47,211 nt of DNA from assembly GCA_027068795.1 (NCBI GenBank), contig JAMOMB010000038.1:1-47211 (forward strand), given 5' to 3'. Source of the stretch: Sedimenticola sp. GTDB taxonomy: Bacteria > Pseudomonadota > Gammaproteobacteria > Chromatiales > Chromatiaceae. The notes under the pieces are model-generated. The model made no database searches, had not been told where the DNA came from, and saw only the letters and a list, made by a program, of their open reading frames with translations. The position numbers and the translations under genes were made by a program. Below, piece by piece: positions 37,284-45,812 of this stretch (positions within the stretch are counted from its first letter, which is position 1; each line of letters starts with the position of its first letter).

Positions 37284-38999
37284 TCACCCGGCATTTGCCC
37301 CAGAACCCGCAAAGACCCCCCTGGTTGCTCGCGGCCTCTTTTCCGACCATCGGCAATGGACGCGGTTCCGGCCCGCATTTTTCGCCTGAAACAGCGCCCG
37401 GTTTGCCATATCGAACAGTTCCTCCCTGGTATGGCATGGCCCTGGAACCATGCCTGCACAACCAACGCTGACGGTAAGATGGCGTATTCTGTCACCATCC
37501 CGGTAACGGATTTCCAGATCCTGGACGCCGTCCACAATTTCCTGTGCGAAAGCCTCCACCTGCTGCAGATCCGGTTCTTCCAGATCCAGCAATACCGCAA
37601 ACTCCTCTCCCCCCACCCTGCACACACGATCACCGGCGTGGCGGGTTTTGCCATCCAGGTAGCTGGCCAGCGCCTTTAACGCTTCATCTCCCTGCAAATG
37701 TCCAAACATATCGTTGAACCGCTTGAAATGATCCAAATCGACAATCAAGAGAAACAGCAGCCGTTTGCGCCGTTCATTCAGGCGCCACATATTCCCAAAA
37801 TGGGTTTCGAATGCACTGCGATTACACAAGCCGGTAAGGGCGTCCCGGCTGGAGTTTTTTCGCAAACCGCCTATGCGCATGCTGCCGCCCAGAATCCCGG
37901 TGACAGCCAGCGCCGTCCATACGGGAACGACAGGCAACAGCAATCCCGTAATCATCAACACAAGCAGCGACAGTCCTCCGCTTACGGCCATCGCCAAGCA
38001 CAACCGGTAGAAAACAGAATTGAAACGGCCATACACCAGAACAAGCGCCGCCGCCAGGGACAATATGATCAATCCCGCCAGCCGGAACCAGCCTTGGGCA
38101 TGGAGCACTACGGCGTCATTTTTCAAGGCATTGAAAATATTGGCATGGATTTCAACGCCGCTCATTGCCCCCGCATTCGCTCCCGGGGTTGCGAACACCC
38201 GGCGAATGGCGGCCGCGGTAACACCGACAAACACGGTTTTTCCCTGCAATACTTCCGCACCGATCTTGCCTTCCACCACATCTGCAAGGGAAAACACGGG
38301 AAACGCCCCGTCTCCCCCGGCATAAGGAAACAATACCCGGTGATCCCTGACCCAACGCGCTCCCAGGAAGGCGCCTTGATCTGAAAACCGCTCTCCAAGC
38401 CATTCAGCGGCCCGGGGCCTTCCGGACAAATCCAGTGCAGCCAAGGCCAGCCCCGGCCAGCGCGCCACACCGGCGCCCGCAAACAGGTAGGTGCCGCGCA
38501 CAACACCGTCCTTGTCAATCGCCATGTCAGTGTGGCCAATGCCTGCCGTGGCGTCGGCAAACGCAGGCAAAGGCAGCACCTCGGAAACCTTGCCATCCCT
38601 TGGGTCTTCTTCGCTGCCCATGGCCAGTATGACTTTTCCGTACCGGGCAATGGCCGCTGCAAACAGTTGGTCGCCAATCGAATCGGTTTTGCTCGCTTCC
38701 GCAAAAAGCACGTCAAAGGCAACCGGACCTGCGCCAGCCAGTTTCAGCCGATTGAGCAACTGGGCATGGATTTGTCTGGACCAGGGCCATCGGCCAAACT
38801 TGCGCAGACTTTTCTCGTCCACAGCGACAATAACGATATCCTGGGGCGCTTCCTGCGGCAGCAACGATACCCCGGCGTCGGCAACCCTGTGCTCAACACG
38901 CCAGGCAAGCCCGCTATAATCCACCAGCAGGGCCAACAGAACCGCCAGCAGCAGCAACACCGCGGATTGCCTGGCCGTACTATTGGACAATGCCTTCAT
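37284..38999 (-). CDS. CHASE2-domain membrane diguanylate cyclase
   Basis: The 571-residue product has a membrane helix at about 12-30 and an extracytoplasmic CHASE2 sensor at about 45-290 (IVIVAVDEKSLRKFGRWPWSR is typical; quoted in part as VDEKSLRKFGRWPW). Three closely spaced membrane helices follow at about 305-375, then a GGDEF domain. Its signature is GGEEF (463-467). The inhibitory site is degenerate: the first position is His454 (HAGD) rather than Arg. An in-frame TTG at 39014 is less likely than the ATG at 38999. The gene lies 17 bp after the FecR/LysM gene on the same strand, so the two form one unit, and it converges on the double-receiver gene with 42 bp between stops. Confidence 0.9.
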   Translation of the reverse strand: MKALSNSTARQSAVLLLLAVLLALLVDYSGLAWRVEHRVADAGVSLLPQEAPQDIVIVAVDEKSLRKFGRWPWSRQIHAQLLNRLKLAGAGPVAFDVLFAEASKTDSIGDQLFAAAIARYGKVILAMGSEEDPRDGKVSEVLPLPAFADATAGIGHTDMAIDKDGVVRGTYLFAGAGVARWPGLALAALDLSGRPRAAEWLGERFSDQGAFLGARWVRDHRVLFPYAGGDGAFPVFSLADVVEGKIGAEVLQGKTVFVGVTAAAIRRVFATPGANAGAMSGVEIHANIFNALKNDAVVLHAQGWFRLAGLIILSLAAALVLVYGRFNSVFYRLCLAMAVSGGLSLLVLMITGLLLPVVPVWTALAVTGILGGSMRIGGLRKNSSRDALTGLCNRSAFETHFGNMWRLNERRKRLLFLLIVDLDHFKRFNDMFGHLQGDEALKALASYLDGKTRHAGDRVCRVGGEEFAVLLDLEEPDLQQVEAFAQEIVDGVQDLEIRYRDGDRIRHLTVSVGCAGMVPGPCHTREELFDMANRALFQAKNAGRNRVHCRWSEKRPRATRGVFAGSGANAG

Positions 39000-39016
39000 A
39001 ACAAAATGCGTCAACG

Positions 39017-40648
39017 CTAAAGCAGCAGCAACACCGAACCGATCACGAAAAGCACCAGGGGCAGGTAGCTCGCCGGCTCCACTTCAAAGCGCTGCGGGGC
39101 GCTGAAGCTGCCGACATAGCCTTCTGTATCAATGGATTGAAGGCGGAAATAGTAATAACCGGATGGAGGACGGGGCAGTTGCAACCAGGGATCGGCAGTC
39201 TGTTCATCCACGATCAGATTCTGAAAATCCGCATCGGAGGCCAACTGTACATGGTACCTTGCAACACCATCCACCTCCTGCCAGGCCAAACGCAAATGAT
39301 CTCCCTCCACGGCCGGCGGCTTGGCCTGGGGGACGGGGGGCACAGGTAAAACCCGGATTTTCGTGGTCTTGCCGGGAGGCCCTTTTTTGCCTTCCGCCGT
39401 CACCGAAGAAAGACGATAGAAGTATTCCCCGGCGTCCCTGAATTCAATGGTGGTGTCCGTAGTCGTCAGCGACCTTTGCTCCAGTATGTCTGTAAACCCG
39501 GCATCCCGGGCCAGCTCGAAAAAATAGGCATCTACATCTTTTACCTCTGCCCACGAAAAAGCCACCACGCCAACATGCAGCACTGCATCAGGCAAGGGCT
39601 TGCGCACCATGGGGGCTTCCGGGCGCGCCTCGATACGGAATGCCTTGTCGGCATTGTTCCCTTCCAGCCCATTCCCATCCAGGCCACGCACCCGCACGAA
39701 GTAGGCGCCATCCTCCAGGCGCTGATCCACCATCAGGCGGCCTGCCACTACCCGATCCAGTTCGATTTTCCGAAAGGCCCGATCACGGGCGATCTGCACC
39801 CGGTAGCTTTGCGCCTGTTCAAGACTGTTCAGGGCAACCACCGTGGGAAGATAGCGGATCAGGGAAGGAAACCCTTCCAGATCGGGAGGCGGCAAAAGCT
39901 TGACCGGCGGCAGCGGCGGGCTGTTCTTTTGCGCCACCGTGCCAAAGTCTTCGGGAACATCCACATTCCCATATGCATTGCCAACGCTGACCAGACCATC
40001 CAGCACCTCGGTGCGTGAACGCTGTTTTTCCACGCCAATGCGGAAGCTTGTGCCTCTCACGGCAGAATTTGCGGAGACGGTAAGTATCTCGAATCTGCTG
40101 TCCGGGGCCTTCGATGGATTGGCATGCATCTTCATGCGCCCCCGGCGTATCTTCAGTTTGGCGTCCAGGCTCTTGTTGCCCTTTGCCCCCAGGGCGGTAA
40201 GGCGGGTGAATTCCAGTTCGCTTTGCTCCTGCAACAAGATACTGCTCTTGTCTTCCAGGGAAAACAGCGCCGTGCTCTTTTCCCCGGTAATCACCTGGTC
40301 TCCGGCTGTCAGCGACATTCCCGGCTTCAGCGGCAGCTTTCTTCCATCATTTCCGAACACCACTTCGACTTTTCCATACACGCTTTCGACCCGCACTTCA
40401 GACAGTTCTTCCCGGACGATGTACAGGGGGATGGCGATTTTGGTGCCGGGCCGGAGTGTGGCGGCGTTGCTGATATTGTTGTGCCGCAAGATATCATCCC
40501 AATACCGCCAGTCCTTGAGCAGCTTGTGGCTGATATCCCAAACAGTGTCCCCGGGCTTGACGGTATACTGCCAGTCCTCTGCGGCTGCCAGAGGCGCAAG
40601 ACAGCTCATGACCACTGCAACCCAAAATTTGTGGAATCTGTTACTCAT
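39017..40648 (-). CDS. Exported LysM-FecR domain protein with C-terminal membrane anchor
   Basis: The 543-residue product has a signal peptide (cleavage near LAAAEDW), then a LysM domain at about 28-75 (YTVKPGDTVWDISHKLLKDW). A FecR-like domain follows at about 90-250 (VYGKVEVVF, ITGEKSTALFSLEDKSSILLQ, SAVRGTSFRIG). Two or three Fn3-like beta repeats follow (YRVQIARD..., YFFELARD..., YHVQLASD...). A final hydrophobic helix ends exactly at the C-terminus. The periplasmic part may bind peptidoglycan and contact the CHASE2 domain encoded next to it. The ATG at 40648 has AGGGT six bases upstream, so I prefer it to 40690. LysM-FecR proteins are often encoded next to CHASE2 cyclases. Confidence 0.88.
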   Translation of the reverse strand: MSNRFHKFWVAVVMSCLAPLAAAEDWQYTVKPGDTVWDISHKLLKDWRYWDDILRHNNISNAATLRPGTKIAIPLYIVREELSEVRVESVYGKVEVVFGNDGRKLPLKPGMSLTAGDQVITGEKSTALFSLEDKSSILLQEQSELEFTRLTALGAKGNKSLDAKLKIRRGRMKMHANPSKAPDSRFEILTVSANSAVRGTSFRIGVEKQRSRTEVLDGLVSVGNAYGNVDVPEDFGTVAQKNSPPLPPVKLLPPPDLEGFPSLIRYLPTVVALNSLEQAQSYRVQIARDRAFRKIELDRVVAGRLMVDQRLEDGAYFVRVRGLDGNGLEGNNADKAFRIEARPEAPMVRKPLPDAVLHVGVVAFSWAEVKDVDAYFFELARDAGFTDILEQRSLTTTDTTIEFRDAGEYFYRLSSVTAEGKKGPPGKTTKIRVLPVPPVPQAKPPAVEGDHLRLAWQEVDGVARYHVQLASDADFQNLIVDEQTADPWLQLPRPPSGYYYFRLQSIDTEGYVGSFSAPQRFEVEPASYLPLVLFVIGSVLLLL

Positions 40649-40822
40649 TCGAATACCCTGCAGCACCCATGGCCATGAATTGTGACCCATAGCTGATTAT
40701 TTTACCAAAAAACCTCTTATCTAACCCAGCTATTCAGCGCACATATCGTTGTGCATGTTTGCAGCACAAGCAGTATCATGAAGGCATTCCTTTCCACTCG
40801 AACAACATGCAACCGGCAAGCC

Positions 40823-41482
40823 ATGACCAGCACCGATCACCCGCAGCCAGAAGAAATCAAGCTACACCGGAAATCCCGCCTTCTGAGCATCCGTTTTTCC
40901 GACGGCAAAACCTTCCGTCTTCCCTGCGAATACCTGCGCATTTTTTCTCCCGCGGCGGAAGCGGCGGCCGACGGGCTGCCGGAAAGCGGCAAATCAGATG
41001 TCAATATCAAACAACTGACGCCGCAGGGTTCCTATGCCCTGCGTATCGAATTTGATGATGGCCATGATACGGGCATCTATTCCTGGGAGCGCCTGTATGA
41101 CCTGGGCTTGCATCAGGACAAATACTGGAAAGACTATCTGGAAAAACGGGAAGCAGATGGCATTCGCCACGCAGAAAAAGACCAGGCTACGGAGACATCT
41201 GGGAACATCACCCTGAAAATCATGTATTTCAACTACCTGGTCAACAAACTGGGCACCCAGGAAGAAAGCGTTTCCCTGCCTCCGAGCCGGGTGCAAACCG
41301 TTCAGGATCTGCTGAAGGCTTTGGCTGTGCGCAAATTGGAGCGGGGCTATCTTTTGGCGGAAAATACCGTCCGGGTCACGGTAAACCGCCAGTTTGCAGA
41401 GCCTTTCACCCGCCTGGAGGATGGCGATGAAATCGGCATTGTTCCCAACTCCCCCAATCCGCCAGCGCCCCCGAAAAAGTAG
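40823..41482 (+). CDS. DUF971 domain fused to MoaD-like ubiquitin-fold domain
   Basis: The 219-residue product joins two domains. Residues 10-110 form a DUF971 (gamma-butyrobetaine-hydroxylase-like N-terminal) domain, seen in LSIRFSDGKTFRLPCEYLR and IEFDDGHDTGIYSWERLYDLG. Residues 128-208 resemble MoaD/ThiS (ITLKIMYFNYLVNKLG, VQDLLKAL, VTVNRQFAEPFTRLEDGDEIGIVP). MoaD proteins normally end in GlyGly for thiocarboxylation; here the end is NSPNPPAPPKK, so sulfur-carrier chemistry is unlikely. DUF971 also occurs in some ApbC/HCF101 iron-sulfur proteins. The frame is open upstream to 40751 but the ATG at 40823 fits the domain start. The following hydrolase gene starts 11 bp after the stop. Confidence 0.8.
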   Translation: MTSTDHPQPEEIKLHRKSRLLSIRFSDGKTFRLPCEYLRIFSPAAEAAADGLPESGKSDVNIKQLTPQGSYALRIEFDDGHDTGIYSWERLYDLGLHQDKYWKDYLEKREADGIRHAEKDQATETSGNITLKIMYFNYLVNKLGTQEESVSLPPSRVQTVQDLLKALAVRKLERGYLLAENTVRVTVNRQFAEPFTRLEDGDEIGIVPNSPNPPAPPKK

Positions 41483-41493
41483 CTCTCCGCCCC

Positions 41494-42456
41494 ATGCCGC
41501 TTGTGCAAAGCGCATATTCTCCCCCCTGGTGGTTGCCCGGCCATCATTTGCCTACGCTTTGGCCCAGTTTCTTTCGTCCCCGGCCGGACATTCCCCTGAT
41601 ACGGGAGCGGGTGGAGCTGGAAGACGGGGATTTTCTCGATCTGAGCTGGTGCGGCGGCGCCGGCAGACCAATCGTGCTGTTGCTGCACGGACTGGAAGGC
41701 AGCCTGCATTCTCACTACGCAAAGCCTTTGCTCAAACTCCTCAGCGAATCCGGCTATCTGGCCTGCATGTTGCATTTCCGGGGTTGCAGCGGCGAACCAA
41801 ACCGCCTGCCGCGCAGTTATCACAGTGGTGACAGCGCTGAATTGCAAACCATCATCGAGTACATCGAAAACAGCAGGCAGCAAACTGTTTTCGGCATGAT
41901 CGGCTTTTCCCTGGGAGGCAATGTCTTGCTCAAATGGCTTGGAGAGCAAGGCGCCGAGGCAGCGGTCGAGCGGGCAATGGCTGTTTCTGTCCCCTTTCTG
42001 CTGAACGAGGCGGCAGATCGCCTCAATCAGGGATTTTCACGCTTGTATCAGCGTCATTTGCTCAACAGCCTGAAGGAAAAATACCGGGAAAAGTTCAGTC
42101 GCATCCCTTCCCCCTTGCAAGTGGATCTGAATCAAATCCGTACTTTCCGCCAGTTCGACGAGCAAATCACCGCCCCCCTGCACGGCTTTTCCGGCGCGGA
42201 TGACTACTATCGACGGTGCAGCAGCCGCCAGTTCCTTCCCGCCATCCGCACCCCTACCCTGATTCTGCATGACCGCCATGATCCTTTCATGTGGGCAAGT
42301 ACGCCGCCAGAAGAAAACGAGCTGCCACCCGAGGTGACGCTGGAGTTACCCAACGGCGGCGGCCATGGGGGCTTCGCCTATGGGGTCACACCCTCTGTCA
42401 CCAGGTACTGGACCGACAAACGCCTGCTGGAGTGGCTAAACAGCGCCCGCGGTTGA
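41494..42456 (+). CDS. Alpha/beta hydrolase of the YheT/EMB8 family
   Basis: The 320-residue product begins with the family marker PPWWLPGHHLPTLWPSFFRP. The oxyanion region is LLLHGLEGS. The nucleophile elbow is GFSLGGN with Ser139, the acid is in LHDRHDPF and the catalytic histidine in GGGHGGF. YheT-type proteins are predicted esterases or lipases without a settled substrate. It lies 11 bp after the DUF971-MoaD gene, so it is probably co-transcribed. Its stop converges on the DUF1501 gene. Confidence 0.92.
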   Translation: MPLVQSAYSPPWWLPGHHLPTLWPSFFRPRPDIPLIRERVELEDGDFLDLSWCGGAGRPIVLLLHGLEGSLHSHYAKPLLKLLSESGYLACMLHFRGCSGEPNRLPRSYHSGDSAELQTIIEYIENSRQQTVFGMIGFSLGGNVLLKWLGEQGAEAAVERAMAVSVPFLLNEAADRLNQGFSRLYQRHLLNSLKEKYREKFSRIPSPLQVDLNQIRTFRQFDEQITAPLHGFSGADDYYRRCSSRQFLPAIRTPTLILHDRHDPFMWASTPPEENELPPEVTLELPNGGGHGGFAYGVTPSVTRYWTDKRLLEWLNSARG

Positions 42457-42488
42457 ATCCGGCCATGCAGCCGCCCTGCAGCAGGGCA

Positions 42489-43757
42489 TCATTCAAACCC
42501 ATCGCCAAACAGCTCCGCCCCCCCGGTAAGGCCCAGGGAAATCGGCCCGGTATAGCCGGGGAAGACAAAATCCAGATTCGGGTTCTTCATGAAATTCACT
42601 ACAATGTCTCCCAATACTTCCCGGAAATCCGTCGTCGCCCGTACATCCGTATTCAGGTAGAGATCATCATCGGCGATGCCGGGAAAAGTACCGTACACAA
42701 CTCCTCCCTGCACCCTGCCGCCAATGACAAGCATTGGGTGGGCCGTTCCATGATCCGTCCCCTGGTTGCCGTTTTCCCGCACCCGGCGGCCAAATTCTGA
42801 TTGCACCACCAGCACCACATCATTTTCCAGACCATGGGAAGCCAGATCATTCATGAACGCTTCTATGGCCTGCGACAGTATTTCCACCCGTCCCGCAAAA
42901 TAACCACCACCATCATTTCCCTGCCCGTTGTGGGTATCCCAACCGCCAAAATCCACGGTGGCCACTTGCAAGCCGACATTCATCTTGAGCATGCCGGCCA
43001 CCAAGCCCAGGTCATCCGCCAGCGAGGTGTCCGGATAGAATGCCGGCAACTCCAGGTCGATCTGCTCCAGCATATTGATGGTGTCGATAGAGTTTTGCAC
43101 CGCATAATCCAGGCTGGAGGTTCCCGCATAGATTTGCGCCAGGGCATCCAGATGCTCATTGCCATAGCGTCCCGCATTCGGGTGAAAATAGCGCGCATCA
43201 TCAAGGGTCATGGCAGTATTGTCACCCAGCAAACTGGTTGGGGAAGACGAACCTGTCGACAAGGATGGTATGGCGGCATCGGTCACCAAACCTGGCGTCG
43301 ATATCATATGGCGCGCCAGCCAGCCGGTGGCGGTACTCAGGTCTCCAGGCGTACCCAATTCATACATTTCCTGGGAATCGAAATGGCTGCGGGAGCCGGT
43401 TCCTTCAGGCATGCCTACAGCATGCACGATCGCCAGCTTGCCGGAATCATACAGGGCCTTGAGCCCAGTGGCACTGCCATGCAAGCCAAACTGGCCATTG
43501 AGGTTCAGCATGGCCCCAGGCCCGGATACCGGCACCTGGATGTTGGGTCGCTTCATCTCGTATTCCGCTCTGTGGGTGCCGGTGCGGGGAATCACCAGAT
43601 TCAGCCCGTCAATCCCGCCGCGCAAAAACAGATAGACCAACGTCTTGCCCCGGGCGCCAGGCGGCAATGCGGCCTGCGCAAACCCCATTTGCAGCCCGCT
43701 GGCCGTCGCCAGTACCGATGCGCTTCCCCCAATAAACTTGCGTCTGCTCAATTTCAC
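42489..43757 (-). CDS. Tat-exported DUF1501 protein
   Basis: The 422-residue product belongs to the DUF1501 family, related to the alkaline-phosphatase/sulfatase superfamily. The GTG start at 43757 has GGGAG seven bases upstream; the longer frame to 43802 overlaps the DUF1800 gene. A twin-arginine signal is present (SRRKFIGG, then a hydrophobic stretch to about residue 30). Family features are LVYLFLRGGIDGLNLVIP, SHFDSQEMYE, VATVDFGGWDTHNGQ, VQSEFGRRVREN and DHGTAHPMLVIGG. The last seven residues are LFGDGFE, almost the same tail as on the beta-helix protein. It follows the DUF1800 gene by 16 bp, the usual pairing of these families. Confidence 0.9.
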   Translation of the reverse strand: MKLSRRKFIGGSASVLATASGLQMGFAQAALPPGARGKTLVYLFLRGGIDGLNLVIPRTGTHRAEYEMKRPNIQVPVSGPGAMLNLNGQFGLHGSATGLKALYDSGKLAIVHAVGMPEGTGSRSHFDSQEMYELGTPGDLSTATGWLARHMISTPGLVTDAAIPSLSTGSSSPTSLLGDNTAMTLDDARYFHPNAGRYGNEHLDALAQIYAGTSSLDYAVQNSIDTINMLEQIDLELPAFYPDTSLADDLGLVAGMLKMNVGLQVATVDFGGWDTHNGQGNDGGGYFAGRVEILSQAIEAFMNDLASHGLENDVVLVVQSEFGRRVRENGNQGTDHGTAHPMLVIGGRVQGGVVYGTFPGIADDDLYLNTDVRATTDFREVLGDIVVNFMKNPNLDFVFPGYTGPISLGLTGGAELFGDGFE

Positions 43758-43773
43758 AATAATACTCCCGCGC

Positions 43774-45618
43774 TCAGCGCTGCATAAATTCTGGGGTAGC
43801 AAATATCAACTTGACGAGTCCGCGCACACGCTCGTTCCAGTAATACGGATAGGAATTCCTTCCAATGTCCTCAGGCGGAATCGGATAATCAGCAGGCCAG
43901 GGCGAGGGATCATCATCCGGCCGGGTGGACATGAATTCACTCAACACACCGTGCAGCGGCGTCCCGATCCATCCCCCTGGCGGCTCCCATTTCAATATCT
44001 GCTTCAACCAGAATTCCGCCAGTGAATTTGGGGTGTATTCAGCAAGATTCGCCGCAGCGGTAATTTCCGTAACCGGCATCAAGTCCGGGTCATCCCTGCC
44101 CACGTTCTCATCCACCAGCCAGTCCAGGGTACGCCAGGTATTGATCAGGGAGGCCCCTCCCTCCCAGAAACTGCGCTTGTCCGGGTAGCCATCCGGCCCC
44201 CGCCAGTAAAACGGGCGTTGTCCGGTACGCTGCATGTAGTAAGTCAGATACCTGCTTTCCGTATCGTCGGGACGGACGGTGAAATTCCCGTCACAGGCGC
44301 GCAGGGCGGAAACGACCACTTCAAAAGGCCGCTTGAGCTTGCTTCCCCAGGTTGAGGTGTCCTTGAACTCATCCGACAACAGCAAGGTTCGATATGTCTG
44401 CTCCAGTTGATCCGGATCGTGCCGGGCGTCATAAAAGGTCTGCTTGACCTTGTCTACCAAGCTCTGTGGCGGCGTATCATTGAGAAAACGCGTACAGAGC
44501 TTCAAGGCGATGTGTTCAGCCGTACCAGGATGATAGGCCAGAAGATCCAGCATCTCGTACACCTCACTGATGCCGCTATATGCCGGCCAGTGTACGCCCA
44601 GAAGCTGTTTTTGCCCGCCATCGTGCCAATCCGGCCAGAAATACCATTCGCCTGTATTCTCTTCCCCGACCCCGGAAGGGCTTCTGCCGTCTTTCACATT
44701 CCAGCCGGTAAGGAAACGCATGGCTTCGTATACATCGGCATCCGAATATTTGTCGTTGAATCCCCCCGGAAAGTCACTGTTGCTTATGGTGGCAATATCT
44801 CCCGGCTGGGGATCCGGCCCTGCATAGTTGATCGACCCAAGGGTATGTAGCTCAATAATCTCACGGGCATAGTTTTCATTGGGATCCGCCCGGCCGTTGA
44901 CATAATTATCGAGGTAATACACCATCGCTGGATGTTTGGCGCTCAACTCCAGCATTTGCCGGAAGTTGCCCATCAAATGCCCGTTCTCCAACCCGGCGGG
45001 GCGCGAGGAGCCGTTAACGGGAGGACGGATCACATCCCGGTCCCAGGATGTCCAGGTCGGAGCCGCATAGGTATCACGGCCATAGATATTGAAATGGTTG
45101 TGCCAGAAATCCGCGAGAAACTCCAGCAGCTGGCGCTTGCTGTATACTGCTCTCAGAAAGGCCAGACGCTCGATTTCATCCAGCGGCTCATAATAGCCAG
45201 AAGTTCGATCCACGCGGTGTTCTTGCCAAAGCTGGGAAAGGGGTTTGTTCAGGGTGGTATAGCCAGCGCCGGCAATCCGCGCCTCCAGTTCCGTATCAGC
45301 GATACCGCTCCAGTTCAACTGCTGTTCGACATAGGCCTGAAGACGAGCATCGTCATTACCGCCCAAGGCATTGAAATCAGCAATATCGCTTCCGCGAGGC
45401 CCAAAACCCATCCTGTCCAGCACCACATTGGCGAAAGGAGGAATCGCCGTAGCCTGCGCCTGTCGGGCCGCAGCCTGAATCTTCCCGTCAAACAGGGCCA
45501 TCTTGCGCGCATTCGATGCAGGAGCATCCATCATCACGGAAGCAACCCCTGCTCCTGAAGCCAAGGTGGCGCTGCTCAAGGCGGAAAAAAGAAATTTTCT
45601 GCGTGTCTGGTCTGGCAT
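43774..45618 (-). CDS. Tat-exported DUF1800 protein
   Basis: The 614-residue product starts at the ATG at 45618 with the twin-arginine segment QTRRKFLFSALSSATLASGAG, quoted here as TRRKFLFSAL. The frame is open further upstream but without signal features. DUF1800 marks are RMGFGPRGSDI, LADFWHNHFNIYGRD, HPAMVYYLDN, NENYAREIIELHTLG and YHPGTAEHIALKLCTRFLND. The families DUF1800 and DUF1501 are commonly encoded together and exported folded; their biochemical role is not established. The N-terminal part of the mature protein is preceded by an Ala/Gln-rich segment. Confidence 0.9.
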   Translation of the reverse strand: MPDQTRRKFLFSALSSATLASGAGVASVMMDAPASNARKMALFDGKIQAAARQAQATAIPPFANVVLDRMGFGPRGSDIADFNALGGNDDARLQAYVEQQLNWSGIADTELEARIAGAGYTTLNKPLSQLWQEHRVDRTSGYYEPLDEIERLAFLRAVYSKRQLLEFLADFWHNHFNIYGRDTYAAPTWTSWDRDVIRPPVNGSSRPAGLENGHLMGNFRQMLELSAKHPAMVYYLDNYVNGRADPNENYAREIIELHTLGSINYAGPDPQPGDIATISNSDFPGGFNDKYSDADVYEAMRFLTGWNVKDGRSPSGVGEENTGEWYFWPDWHDGGQKQLLGVHWPAYSGISEVYEMLDLLAYHPGTAEHIALKLCTRFLNDTPPQSLVDKVKQTFYDARHDPDQLEQTYRTLLLSDEFKDTSTWGSKLKRPFEVVVSALRACDGNFTVRPDDTESRYLTYYMQRTGQRPFYWRGPDGYPDKRSFWEGGASLINTWRTLDWLVDENVGRDDPDLMPVTEITAAANLAEYTPNSLAEFWLKQILKWEPPGGWIGTPLHGVLSEFMSTRPDDDPSPWPADYPIPPEDIGRNSYPYYWNERVRGLVKLIFATPEFMQR

Positions 45619-45812
45619 ATAATTGGCCCCGTAAATATTTCGGTAGATGCCTATCATATTGCCAATGGCAGCAGATACTGTGACGCAGTACCAATTGCAG
45701 GGCATGGCGCCAAACTGGAATAACCACACAAACCCGATTGAGAACCACGCCTCAGTTTACACGGAATTATTGTCTTACAGTTTCGCTCATCAAAGTAAAG
45801 AGGTTTTCGAGC

